A stretch of 64,000 nt of DNA from Verrucomicrobiota bacterium (GCA_016235555.1 JACRKC010000066.1:1-64000), one strand, 5' to 3'; shown: positions 8,161 through 16,440, counted from the first letter of the stretch. Notes: generated by a model not told the origin, from the letters alone. A program made the numbers and translations.

Positions 8161-9330
8161 GTGATGCTCAGGGACAACGACGGCGTTCCGTTTGCGATCG
8201 ACGCCAACGGGAAATTTCGCGACGTAGCCGACGTGGAGCGCGGGCTGCGGTGCGATTGTTTTTGCGCCGATTGCAAAGGACCGCTGGTCGCAAAAAAGGG
8301 CCACATTCGGGCGCATCATTTTGCGCATCACGACCGCCACGATTGTCGCCATGCCTTGGAAGCGTCGCTTTTTGGGATGTTGCTGACGATACTACGTCAA
8401 CCCGGCGCTACGCTGATGGTTCCGCCATGCGGTGATCGCCACGAACTTGTCCCGAGACCGCACGAGATCTTCACGGAAAGCCAGGCGGCAAAATTTTTCC
8501 GCACCCCTTGGGTAATCGAGCCGGCCACGGTCTCCCTCGATGGCGCGGAGCTGGCGCAGCCAACGATTAGCGTGTCCTCTGCTGATCGGCCCGAGATACG
8601 CACGGCCGAGCTAGAAGTGCACGTGCTGTCACATCGGAAGCGGGAGCCGGAGATCTTGCCACAAATCCGCCGCGACGGCCCAGCAGTGCTGGCGCTCGAT
8701 TTGCGCGACTATGCCGCCCTTTGGTGGAGCGTTTGCGACGAACACAAGGACGAAACTCTCGATGCGGCGATGACTGCAACCGGCGTCATGCGCCAATGGC
8801 TCCAGCGGCAGACGGGCGGTCGAACTTGGCTGTATCACCCCGGGCTGGAGCAGCGCAGACGGAAACTACGGCAATGGATCGCCGAGCATAGTCGGGCAGC
8901 CGCGGAATGGCGAACCCGGGAGAAACTTAGATACGTCCCACGCCATCCACCCGCTGTTCCGCCGCCGACCGCGCAAAGTCGCACGCTGTCGGTGCACCCG
9001 GCCGAGGACTCCGGGCGCGAGGTAGTGTTGGTGCCAGTCTGCCCAAGCGGCGCCGATGCTATGCCCGTCGGCTATATCCGGCGGCTGAAAGATGCGCAGT
9101 GGCTCACCACGCACATGGCGGCGAATATTGGGCTGTGGCAGGATCAGCGGAGTCGGATGTATGTTTTCCTCGGTCGCGCAGGAGAACCGGTTCCGGCGGT
9201 CGTTCAAGACATGCTCGATCCGGCGAACGACTGGCAACCGGTGTTTTCAACGGATGCCGCTCACTTCGTAGCGGCAAAAGAGCTGTTGCGTCGTTCACTC
9301 GCACCGTATGGGCAGCGTCCGACAACTTAG
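8161..9330 (+). CDS. CoiA-like protein with Cys/His zinc-binding N-terminus
   Basis: A 389-residue protein. The N-terminal 70 residues match the pattern of the competence protein CoiA family: CDCFCADCKGPLVAKKG followed by HIRAHHFAHH, a zinc-ribbon-like Cys cluster joined to a His-rich motif. CoiA proteins are linked to DNA processing in natural transformation and often have a nuclease-like core. The middle (TAELEVHVLSHRKREPEILP) could be the acidic part of such a core, but I cannot identify a full PD-(D/E)xK set. It lies on a mobile element, so a role in DNA uptake, restriction or element maintenance is open. The start is uncertain: GTG at 8161 or ATG at 8164. Confidence 0.7.
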   Translation: MMLRDNDGVPFAIDANGKFRDVADVERGLRCDCFCADCKGPLVAKKGHIRAHHFAHHDRHDCRHALEASLFGMLLTILRQPGATLMVPPCGDRHELVPRPHEIFTESQAAKFFRTPWVIEPATVSLDGAELAQPTISVSSADRPEIRTAELEVHVLSHRKREPEILPQIRRDGPAVLALDLRDYAALWWSVCDEHKDETLDAAMTATGVMRQWLQRQTGGRTWLYHPGLEQRRRKLRQWIAEHSRAAAEWRTREKLRYVPRHPPAVPPPTAQSRTLSVHPAEDSGREVVLVPVCPSGADAMPVGYIRRLKDAQWLTTHMAANIGLWQDQRSRMYVFLGRAGEPVPAVVQDMLDPANDWQPVFSTDAAHFVAAKELLRRSLAPYGQRPTT

Positions 9331-9709
9331 CGGTGCGGCCAGCCGCCATGTGGCCGGAGGGACGTTTATCGCGCACGCGGTCAGTCGCGATCTCGATGTC
9401 ACGCTCCTGAACATGACGCGCCAACGCCACGGCAAAACCCGGGCTTCCGCGGATTTGGTCAATGCCGGCGAGGAGCTGATGGCCAAACTCGGGAAAATCG
9501 ACGTCCGGAAATCCGGTCGTGTTCAGCACACCGACGCAACCGCGCTGCCGCTCGCGCGCGCTGTCCTGCTGGCCCTGGCCAACCGGAATCCGAAGGAGGC
9601 ACGCCTGATTGCCGAGCTCTTTTCGTCACCCGAGGAACTTCAACGCGCAACCGAACGATTGCTTCGTCGAGCCTTCGCCTTGGACCGAGTGGTCCCGTTG
9701 GAGACCTGA
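9308..9709 (+). CDS. Small hypothetical protein overlapping the CoiA-like gene
   Basis: A 133-residue helical protein of no known family. Its ATG lies 23 bp inside the end of the CoiA-like gene, suggesting translational coupling, but no Shine-Dalgarno is clear. The C-terminal half (ATALPLARAVLLALANRNPK, then EARLIAELFSSPEELQRA) reads as regular amphipathic helices, which supports real coding. The opposite strand is also open over part of it. Its stop is 18 bp from the end of the convergent wHTH gene. Confidence 0.45.
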   Translation: MGSVRQLSGAASRHVAGGTFIAHAVSRDLDVTLLNMTRQRHGKTRASADLVNAGEELMAKLGKIDVRKSGRVQHTDATALPLARAVLLALANRNPKEARLIAELFSSPEELQRATERLLRRAFALDRVVPLET

Positions 9710-9727
9710 CTCAAGCGCGGGAGAACG

Positions 9728-10297
9728 CTACACGCGGCCACAATAGCTCACGCGTCCGATCTCGCGCGAAGAAAACCCATAACCCTTTTCTTCGTAGAGA
9801 TCGAAACACGCTTTCACGACCGGAACCGGCAATCCCAACTCGCGCGCCACCGCCTTGCCATCGAGCCAGTGCCCCGGCGTGCACTCATCGATCGTTTTGA
9901 CGAGCAAACGCATCTTCTCACCGTCTTCAAAACGCGGACATAGATAGAATAGCAGGTAGCCCGGATCGGACACTCGAATTCCGAGCGGCACTTGGTGGCC
10001 AAGGCGGTGCGCGCAGACAATGTGTCCTCGACTCTCCAGGATCGCCAGCGCTCGGCGAAACCGCTGATAGGTGTCATCCTCCAGTTTGAACGAGGCGTCC
10101 TCCGTCTTTTTGATGATCGAATAGATCACCGCAGAGGCTTCCGGAATGTCGGGCTGCAAAGCACTGAGTGGATCCTCGAGGCGGACGAGCCTCGCTTGCA
10201 ATGCGGCTGAGTCCATCTCCGACTGGAGCTGCACCAGGGGTGATGTGAGCGGGCTTACGCTTCCCGCGACTTTGATGAGCGTCGAAATCCAGTTCAC
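9728..10297 (-). CDS. Winged-helix protein, third gene of the Abi-alpha/DUF2806 operon
   Basis: A 189-residue cytosolic protein. It starts with GTG at 10297, which overlaps the DUF2806 stop by 4 bp (GTGA), so the two are translationally coupled. The N-terminus (ISTLIKVAGSVSPLTSPLV) is hydrophobic and could be a membrane-proximal or oligomerising helix. Residues about 45-100 are helical (SAVIYSIIKKTEDASFKLED). Residues 130-189 have the layout of a winged helix-turn-helix (GKAVARELGLPVPVVKACFD, then a beta-rich GYGFSSREIGRVSY). I do not recognise the family. Position suggests it is a regulator or third component of the putative defence unit. Confidence 0.7.
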   Translation of the reverse strand: MNWISTLIKVAGSVSPLTSPLVQLQSEMDSAALQARLVRLEDPLSALQPDIPEASAVIYSIIKKTEDASFKLEDDTYQRFRRALAILESRGHIVCAHRLGHQVPLGIRVSDPGYLLFYLCPRFEDGEKMRLLVKTIDECTPGHWLDGKAVARELGLPVPVVKACFDLYEEKGYGFSSREIGRVSYCGRV

Positions 10298-11292
10298 CGG
10301 GTCGCACTCGTCGCAGTCGGCGTGGCATCTTCAAAGACCATTCCCGCGCGCCGCAGGTGTTCGCGAATCTGGGTCAGATACGATGCGTCCGGCGTCCGGC
10401 CCGTCAGCGCGAAGAGGCTCTCACCCAAGGACGTTACTTTCCACGCATCGAAGGTCACAAGTTTGGTCCATTTGTTGATAACCGGCGTGCCATTCACGAA
10501 GGGTGCACCCTTCGTCCGCAGGAAATTTGGCTGCACGTGTGCGGGGATGATTTGATCGGCTCCGGCGGCGATTCGACGGGCAGAATACCGGCTTAAGTGC
10601 AACCCGCTCGGATTGACCGGTCCTTCGACCGAAAACTCGAAGATGAAATCGTTCGGCTCAATGAGCCCAAGTTCCTTGAGCAGGCTCGCCTCGGCGAGGG
10701 GCTCTTCGGCGAGGACTTCCTGCTCTTGCTCATGTCCGAGCCGCCATTCCTGACGAATGTGCGAGTGCAAGAAGGCGCTGGAACTCCCGTCGTGATGTTC
10801 GACCCGCAGCACTTTCGCGGCGATGGCGTCGATCATTTCTGCCTGACGTGGCTCAAGATCCTTGAGCACGCGAAACAGCCGTCGCGGAAATCTTCCCGGC
10901 GAGGAAAATTCCCCGGCGAGAAGCTTCGCCCATACAGCGTGCAGCCTCTGGTCGGACACCTCCTGTGCCTCTAACACGAACCTATTGATCCAATCCGCGT
11001 CAACGTCCCCACTTGGCTTGCGGTCGGACGACACCAGTCGCAGAGCCTGATCGAGCACCGCCTCAAGGTTCTCCTGTTTCTTGGTTTCCTGGGCAACGAG
11101 CCGTTGAGCCGCTCGTCGTCGCAGATCATCCGCCTCGAGTTCCGCGCCGGTCTTGACGAGCAGGGCATCTGCTTGCGCCTTGGCCTCACGCCGAATTCGA
11201 GTCGGTTCGTATAAGACACCGGTTCCTTTGCCGATGAGTTCGACGAGCTTGGTGGCAGGTTCGGATAATCCCGCGAGATCCTTGATTTCCAT
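10294..11292 (-). CDS. DUF2806-family protein
   Basis: A 332-residue protein. The N-terminus (MEIKDLAGLSEPATKLVELI, then GTGVLYEPTRIRREAKAQAD) matches what I remember of DUF2806: a short hydrophobic/helical start, then a long charged helix. Residues 101-160 carry RFVLEAQEVSDQRLHAVWAK and LEPRQAEMIDAIA. This is the same arrangement as residues 92-151 of the upstream Abi-alpha protein, so the two proteins share a homologous helical module. The C-terminal third looks like a winged helix. Function is unknown; the family is found in accessory and defence-rich regions. It lies 39 bp downstream of the Abi-alpha gene and overlaps the next gene by 4 bp. Confidence 0.78.
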   Translation of the reverse strand: MEIKDLAGLSEPATKLVELIGKGTGVLYEPTRIRREAKAQADALLVKTGAELEADDLRRRAAQRLVAQETKKQENLEAVLDQALRLVSSDRKPSGDVDADWINRFVLEAQEVSDQRLHAVWAKLLAGEFSSPGRFPRRLFRVLKDLEPRQAEMIDAIAAKVLRVEHHDGSSSAFLHSHIRQEWRLGHEQEQEVLAEEPLAEASLLKELGLIEPNDFIFEFSVEGPVNPSGLHLSRYSARRIAAGADQIIPAHVQPNFLRTKGAPFVNGTPVINKWTKLVTFDAWKVTSLGESLFALTGRTPDASYLTQIREHLRRAGMVFEDATPTATSATR

Positions 11293-11331
11293 GAAGTGTT
11301 GTAGCAGGGAGCAACGCCGGCCGCAGTTCGG

Positions 11332-12069
11332 CTACGGCTCGCAGGCCTTGAGCAATTGATGCCCAAGCGGCGACGGACGGAATGTGGTCCTGCGGTCAAC
11401 GACGCGCACACCAAAGCTCGTGGTCCCGATCTCGACCGACGACGGGACCGGTTGCTCGCCATTTTTCGTCAGGAATTCGTCCACGATCAGGCCGAGACGA
11501 TGCAAGTTTTGCAATGAGACAAAAACATCCTGCTCGGACGCTGCGGTAACCTTGACCAAATCGGCCGAGAATACGCCTCCGCCGGGCACATTCCTGAACT
11601 GCTTCCAGCCCTGATCGGCGAGATGCTTCAGAATGCGCACGTCCTGCGGTTCAAGCGCCGCCAGGGCATAATTGAAGATCCGTTTTAGACTCAGGCGTTT
11701 TTCCGGATCGGTCGCGTTGGCCAGCAATCCCGCCCAAAGATCTTGGAGGGATTCGTCATCTTCCCACGACGCTTCCTCCAAAATGCGCGCCGCATACTTG
11801 AGCGGGATCGGCCGAGTCTTCTGCACCTTTCGCGCCGCGTGAATAGCGTCCATCTTCTCCTCGATCCGCTGTAGATTCTTCCACCGCAAAAACCGCGTCC
11901 AGTCGCCAAGCGCTCCGCCCGCTTCGCTCAACGCCGACCCCAGCACCTTGCCAAAGAAGCCACCCAGTTCACGGAGACCGTCAATCGCTTTACCTCCGGT
12001 TTCCGCGACAGCAGTGACAGCTTTGGCTGATGATTCGATCACGGTGATCAGCATAGACTGCCGCGGCAT
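11332..12069 (-). CDS. Abi-alpha (DUF4393) family protein
   Basis: A 245-residue protein and first gene of a three-gene operon. Residues 51-110 fit the DUF4393/Abi-alpha family: a Trp-rich helix (LGDWTRFLRWKNLQRIEEKM), then IPLKYAARILEEASWEDDES and LWAGLLANA. The C-terminal half reads as a winged helix ending SPLGHQLLKACEP. The N-terminal 50 residues are Ala/Gly-rich and amphipathic, possibly membrane-interacting. The family is named for an abortive-infection link, but no enzymatic activity is known to me. The pairing with a paralogous DUF2806 protein and a wHTH protein on a mobile element makes an anti-phage role plausible but unproven. Confidence 0.8.
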   Translation of the reverse strand: MPRQSMLITVIESSAKAVTAVAETGGKAIDGLRELGGFFGKVLGSALSEAGGALGDWTRFLRWKNLQRIEEKMDAIHAARKVQKTRPIPLKYAARILEEASWEDDESLQDLWAGLLANATDPEKRLSLKRIFNYALAALEPQDVRILKHLADQGWKQFRNVPGGGVFSADLVKVTAASEQDVFVSLQNLHRLGLIVDEFLTKNGEQPVPSSVEIGTTSFGVRVVDRRTTFRPSPLGHQLLKACEP

Positions 12070-12772
12070 CGGAGAGAATTACAAATGCAGTCCTTCTCTC
12101 CACGAAGATCTCAATTCTTCGGTCCGCCCGTGCCGCATGATACGGCGGGCGCAAGGTCGACTCATCTGAGGCTCCACTTTGCCGCTCCCGCCGCCGGGCC
12201 GCAACCATGCTGCTCACGCTCGCCCGAGAAAATGCCTGCGTCCTGCCCGTTTGGTTGATGACCGTCGGCTTTACGCGCGAAGCGGGAAAACGCGCAGCGG
12301 AGATCGGTGCCCTGACACTGCTAGTGCCAGCCTTTCGAGAATCTGGATTTCGTCGCGAGCGTGGAAAACACTGTGCGGGTCCCGCTGCGCAAGCGGGCGC
12401 GACCGACCCGGTGTCTGCTTCTTTACCGACGGCGTAATCGGCAGGTGGGCGGAGGGGGGGCGCGGCTCTGTTTTCGCCGGCGGGACCTGCAGGGTGTTCG
12501 TGCGTTCCCGGAATTGCTGTGAAGGGCTGCGTTCGTGAGGTGGGTGAGCCTCGGTTGGAGTCGGCGGACCTCCGCGCGCCGGTCCCTGCGGCGCTTTGCT
12601 TCGGCGCGTCCGGCCCCGCACGCCGGCGCGCCTAGCTGGGGCGACTTCGCCCCAGCCCCCGATGGCGCGTTGAAATCGGGCGGCGGACAAGCGCACATCG
12701 GACGGCGCGAATGTGCGCTGCCACGACTGGCTGCGTGCGCTGTGGCGGCACAGACTGCACGGCAATAGGACT
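12070..12772. other. GC-rich divergent intergenic region
   Basis: A 703-bp gap between the Abi-alpha operon (minus) and the HTH-DUF6036 operon (plus). Several frames are open but all have GC-artefact composition. It contains GC-rich palindromes, including a perfect 9-bp hairpin at 12636-12655 and a GGCGCG/CGCGCC pairing around 12601-12632. Both operon promoters should lie here. I see no RNA gene. Confidence 0.45.
12636..12655. repeat. Perfect 9-bp hairpin
   Basis: Arms CTGGGGCGA (12636-12644) and TCGCCCCAG (12647-12655) with a 2-nt loop, in the spacer upstream of the HTH-DUF6036 operon. No T-run follows. Confidence 0.8.
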
Positions 12773-13225
12773 ATGAATGAATGTGTCGCGGCCGATGTTG
12801 AACGGGTTCCAGTGCCAGTTAACGGCGGGGCCGGTCGCGCGATTTCGCCGTTCGATCCGGGCCGCTTCGGTCATCTGAGCGACGCGGAAATCCTGCGGCG
12901 GATCGGTGCGCTGCTGGCGAAGGCACTGATTCGCAGCGGCCGGTTGGCCCGGCCGGCGAAGCACATCGTGAACGCGGCCACCGATGCGACCGCGCCGACC
13001 ATCGACCCCGTGGAGTTGATTCCCGATCCAGCGGCGCGGCGGATCGAGCACTTCCTGCGCCTGTCGGGACCGGCCACGCCCGCCGAACTGGCGACCAGGC
13101 TCGAAATCAAGCGCCGCACGCTCGCGCGGAAACTTCACCTGCTGCGAACAGGCGGGCTGTGCGAGGTCACGGGGCAGACGCGCAACGCGCGCTACGCTGT
13201 GCGCACCGACTTTGCCGCCAATTGA
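12773..13225 (+). CDS. Winged-helix regulator of the DUF6036 module
   Basis: A 150-residue protein starting at ATG 12773 (MNECVAADVERV). Upstream in-frame codons belong to the GC-rich spacer. The C-terminal 60 residues have a MarR/IclR-like winged helix: IEHFLRLSGPATPAELATRL, then EIKRRTLARKLHLLRTGGLC and a wing ending RYAVRTDF. The N-terminal part has a helix (HLSDAEILRRIGALLAKALI) that may form a dimer interface. It probably binds DNA and regulates its own three-gene operon. The next gene begins about 80 bp downstream. Confidence 0.65.
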   Translation: MNECVAADVERVPVPVNGGAGRAISPFDPGRFGHLSDAEILRRIGALLAKALIRSGRLARPAKHIVNAATDATAPTIDPVELIPDPAARRIEHFLRLSGPATPAELATRLEIKRRTLARKLHLLRTGGLCEVTGQTRNARYAVRTDFAAN

Positions 13226-13306
13226 TTTGGCCGGATCAGAAATTCCCGCTTTCAACTTTTGCGCTTCTCCGCACAATTTCCACAGGCTGTTGTCCCATGT
13301 CGTCCG

Positions 13307-13621
13307 ATGCCTGAATACTTCCACAAAAAAATTGACGCCCGCTTGCTGCGCTTGACCGAAGCGGTAGTCCGTCGCCTCGACGCCGAGCCGGCGTTGCGCA
13401 GCCGGCTGGCGGACAATGTATCCCGCTGGCCCAACCGGCGGCTGCGGGCGCAGTGGGAGCGGCGGCTGGCGGGGCCGTGGCCGGTGCTGCGCGCGCAGTT
13501 GCTCGCCCAGACCGACGACGGCGCCGCGTTGCGCCAGGACGCGCCGTTAGGGGGCATCCTTCCGGCGGCCGAGCGCACTGGGATCATGCGGGAATTCGCC
13601 CATGACGCGGTCCCAACTTGA
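13307..13621 (+). CDS. Small protein paired with DUF6036, possible antitoxin
   Basis: A 104-residue protein starting at ATG 13307 (MPEYFHKKIDARLLRL); an upstream in-frame ATG at 13259 is less likely. It is helical and basic: NRRLRAQWERRLAGPWPVLR and then LRQDAPLGGILPAAERTGIM. That second segment resembles small proteins I recall next to DUF6036 genes in other bacteria, though I cannot verify this. It overlaps the DUF6036 start by 20 bp, indicating coupled translation. An antitoxin or partner role is inferred from layout only. Confidence 0.6.
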   Translation: MPEYFHKKIDARLLRLTEAVVRRLDAEPALRSRLADNVSRWPNRRLRAQWERRLAGPWPVLRAQLLAQTDDGAALRQDAPLGGILPAAERTGIMREFAHDAVPT

Positions 13622-14243
13622 ACACGTGGTGCGGGCGGCAGGGGCGATCACCGACGAACAAAAAATTCTGGTGCTCGGCAGTCAGTCTATCTTGGGGGCG
13701 TTTCCGCAGGCGCCGGAATCTTTGACGGTCTCGCGCGAAGCCGATGTTTGCCCGGTGCAGGATCCGGCGAAGGCGGACCTGATTTCCGGGACAATCGGCG
13801 AAATCTCGCAGTTCGACACCACGTTTGGCTACTACGCGCACGGCCTGCCGCCGAACGCCTGCCCGCTCCCCCACGGTTGGGAAACGCGGCTCGTCCCGTT
13901 CCAGAATTCCAACACCCGCGGTGTGACGGCGCTGTGTTTGGCCCCGCTCGATCTGGCGAGTTCCAAACTCGTCGCCGGGCGGGACAAGGACAAGGAATTC
14001 GTGGCCGAGATGCTGCGGCACAAACTGATTGAGGAACAGGCGCTCAGGGAACGCGTCGCGCTCTTCACGCAGGCCGAGCAGCGCCGGATCGCCCGGCTGA
14101 ATCTCGAAATTGTCCAGGCTCGGCTCGCCACCGCCGTCAAGGAGGCGGAGCGAGCGGAGGCCGCCAAGCGTGAAGCCGCGGCGAAGATTTCACCCGCTGC
14201 GCCGCCCCGCCCAGCCTCGCACGGGCCGCGCATGGGAATGTGA
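13602..14243 (+). CDS. DUF6036 nucleotidyltransferase-like protein
   Basis: A 213-residue protein. The N-terminal 130 residues match the DUF6036 pattern: EQKILVLGSQSILGAFP carries the Gly-Ser of the nucleotidyltransferase fold, and SREADVCP supplies the acidic pair. Then come a His-Gly segment (YYAHGLPPNACPLPHGWETR) and LDLASSKLVAGRDKDKEFVA. Such proteins resemble AbiEii-type or MNT-type toxins. Residues 135-213 form a long charged coiled-coil-like helix and an Ala/Pro tail ending GPRMGM. The last residues echo the RMRMGF end of the relaxase. Toxin activity is an inference from fold and operon layout. Confidence 0.75.
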   Translation: MTRSQLEHVVRAAGAITDEQKILVLGSQSILGAFPQAPESLTVSREADVCPVQDPAKADLISGTIGEISQFDTTFGYYAHGLPPNACPLPHGWETRLVPFQNSNTRGVTALCLAPLDLASSKLVAGRDKDKEFVAEMLRHKLIEEQALRERVALFTQAEQRRIARLNLEIVQARLATAVKEAERAEAAKREAAAKISPAAPPRPASHGPRMGM

Positions 14244-14266
14244 TCGAGTTGAGTCGACCGGCAGGT

Positions 14267-16378
14267 TTAGCTTGCCGCTACAGTTGCCGAAAGCGCAGCA
14301 AACCGCCGCACCTGTTCATCGAGCGGCAGCTCCGCGAGCGCCTTCATCCGATTCAGCCCGAAGCGACGGGCTTCCTCGGCGCTCGTGATGTTCAGCAGGT
14401 GCGCTTGAATCGGCTCGGCGAGTTCGAGCAGTTTCATGTGATGGGTGATCGACCCGGCCGCGAGACCTTCCTCGGCGGCGAGCTTGATCCGGTTGAGTCC
14501 GCGCTCGGCGTCCAGCCGGCGCTGCCACGCCCGGGCGCGGTGGATCGGATGTAGCACCGGGGGCAATTCCGGTTTCGGCGCAGGCGCGCGCCGGGTGAAG
14601 CCCAATTCACAGCGGAACGGCGTCAGCAGGGTCACCGGCTTCTGGGCGCCGGACACCGGCGCCAGCGCGACGTTGAGCGTGAGGATCAGCGGCCGACCCG
14701 GCGCGACCGAGGCGGCGAGTGCCGTGCGTTCCTCGATGACGAGTTGTTCGGACATGCCTTCAATCAGCCGTCCGACGCGCAGTTTCAGGCGCAGTTCAAG
14801 CAGGCGCAGGCACGAGCCGGCTTTGGGTGCGGGCTTAGCGGAAGGGCGCACTTCGACGCGTTCGACGAACAGCATGACGAGATCGCGTTGCTCGTTCGGT
14901 GAGAGGGTCGGCAGGAGTTCTCCGAACTTTTCGAGCGCGGTGCCGACGCGCTGGGTGTCGATGTCGCCTTCCTCACTGGCGGCGAGTTCGAGCCGGACCT
15001 GCTCGCGCTCCACGAGCAGCCGCTGTTTCTCGGTTTGCAGGGCGCCGGCTTGCTCGCGCAGCACTTCGTCGAGCGCGGCGACGTTGCCGAGCACGAGGGC
15101 TTTCGCGCAGTTGCGCAATTGCTCGGTGATCGAGGTGAGTCCCTTTTCGACCTCACTGAGCCGAACGCGGAGCGGAACGCGGTCCGTCTGACGGCGTTCG
15201 CGAGCGCTGGCGGTCGTGGCGGCGAGAACATCGGGATGCTGGCTGCACGCCCCGAGGAAACCGACGACGGCCGTTTCGAGCGCAGTCGCCGAGACATGCC
15301 GCACGGGACAATGCGCGTCCGAGCGTTCCTTGTGGGCATAGCCGCAGGTGTAGTAGCGGTAGGGCTTGCCGTCGGGATCGAGTTTGCCGCTGGCATTGGG
15401 GATCATCGCCCGGCCGCAGCAGCCGCAGTGCGCGACGCCCTTGAGCAGGTGAAAATGCTTGTCACGGTTGCGGAACCGTCGCGCCGCCGGCTGAATCGCC
15501 GGGCGGATGCCGGCGTTGGCCCGCTCCCACAGGTCGTCGGTGACCAACGCGGCGTGCAGGCCGGGGAATTCCTTGCCGTTCATCCGCACGCGACCGGCAT
15601 AGAGCGGGCGGGTGATGAGTCGGCGGATGATGTCCGAGCGAAAACGCTTTTCGCCGACGTTTTTCTTGGTGCCATCGCGTTTCTTGAAAATACGCGCCCG
15701 CGTGCGGAGTCCCTCGTCGTTGAGCGTATTCGCGATTTCCGTAAGCGACGTGAGCTTCGCGGCCATTTCAAAGATGCGGCGCAGGGTGGCCGCCTCGGTG
15801 AGATGCGGACTCAGACCTTGCAGCGCCTCGTCGTAGACGTAGCCAAACGGCACCTGCCCGCCGGTCCAGAATCCGCGCTTCGCCTGCTCGTTGAGTTTGA
15901 TGCGAATTTTCTCGGCCGTGTTGTCGCGCTCATACTCGTTCACGCTCATCACGATGTTGTTCTTAAGCCGGCCGGAGGGCGTCGCTTCGGAGATGTCCTC
16001 GGTTACGCTGACGAGCTGGCAGCCGTGCGCCTTGAGGAAGGCGCGGAACGGTGCCCATTCGCTCGTGCTACGCAGCACGCGCTCCAGTTTGAAGATCACG
16101 ACGACTTTGATTTCGCCGGCCTCAATTTGGCGCATCAGCGCCCGGATGCCCGGACGGTTCAGCGAGCCGCCTGAGTAGGCCGGATCAGAGAAGCACGCCA
16201 CCTCGAACCAGCCGTCGCCGGCGTGTTTCGCGATGAAATCGCGGCAGACGGCCGCTTGGCTCTCGCAGGAATCGAAACGCCCGCCGACTTGGTTGGCCGT
16301 CGAGACGCGGGCATAAATCGCCACCGCGATGGCGTGGGCGCGGGCGCGAACGGATGTGGGTGACTGGATCGCAGACAT
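14267..16378 (-). CDS. Large serine recombinase with C-terminal extension
   Basis: A 703-residue site-specific recombinase that likely integrates and excises the element. The catalytic domain has nucleophile S26 in YARVSTANQ, a CESQ segment and FKLERVLRSTSEW. The recombinase domain follows (PFGYVYDEALQGLSPHLTEA, then IRRLITRPLYAGRV). A zinc ribbon uses CGCCGRAM and later YYTCGY...HC. A coiled coil lies at about 430-490 (LREQAGALQTEKQRLLVERE). Residues about 580-703 are an extension with a KorB/ParB-like helical pattern (EEGLAAGSITHHMKLLELAE), unusual among large serine recombinases. The ATG at 16378 is fixed by GGAGG 8 nt upstream. The gene stops 23 bp from the convergent DUF6036 gene. Confidence 0.9.
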   Translation of the reverse strand: MSAIQSPTSVRARAHAIAVAIYARVSTANQVGGRFDSCESQAAVCRDFIAKHAGDGWFEVACFSDPAYSGGSLNRPGIRALMRQIEAGEIKVVVIFKLERVLRSTSEWAPFRAFLKAHGCQLVSVTEDISEATPSGRLKNNIVMSVNEYERDNTAEKIRIKLNEQAKRGFWTGGQVPFGYVYDEALQGLSPHLTEAATLRRIFEMAAKLTSLTEIANTLNDEGLRTRARIFKKRDGTKKNVGEKRFRSDIIRRLITRPLYAGRVRMNGKEFPGLHAALVTDDLWERANAGIRPAIQPAARRFRNRDKHFHLLKGVAHCGCCGRAMIPNASGKLDPDGKPYRYYTCGYAHKERSDAHCPVRHVSATALETAVVGFLGACSQHPDVLAATTASARERRQTDRVPLRVRLSEVEKGLTSITEQLRNCAKALVLGNVAALDEVLREQAGALQTEKQRLLVEREQVRLELAASEEGDIDTQRVGTALEKFGELLPTLSPNEQRDLVMLFVERVEVRPSAKPAPKAGSCLRLLELRLKLRVGRLIEGMSEQLVIEERTALAASVAPGRPLILTLNVALAPVSGAQKPVTLLTPFRCELGFTRRAPAPKPELPPVLHPIHRARAWQRRLDAERGLNRIKLAAEEGLAAGSITHHMKLLELAEPIQAHLLNITSAEEARRFGLNRMKALAELPLDEQVRRFAALSATVAAS

Positions 16379-16386
16379 GGCAAGAA

Positions 16387-16391
16387 CCTCC
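16387..16391 (-). promoter_or_regulatory. Ribosome binding site of the recombinase
   Basis: CCTCC on the plus strand reads GGAGG on the minus strand, 8 nt before the ATG at 16378. It decides the start among several upstream in-frame codons. Confidence 0.8.
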
Positions 16392-16440
16392 GTTTTGAGT
16401 GGGAGGGGCGATCCAATTGGCCTCGGCCCCAGGTTGATTT

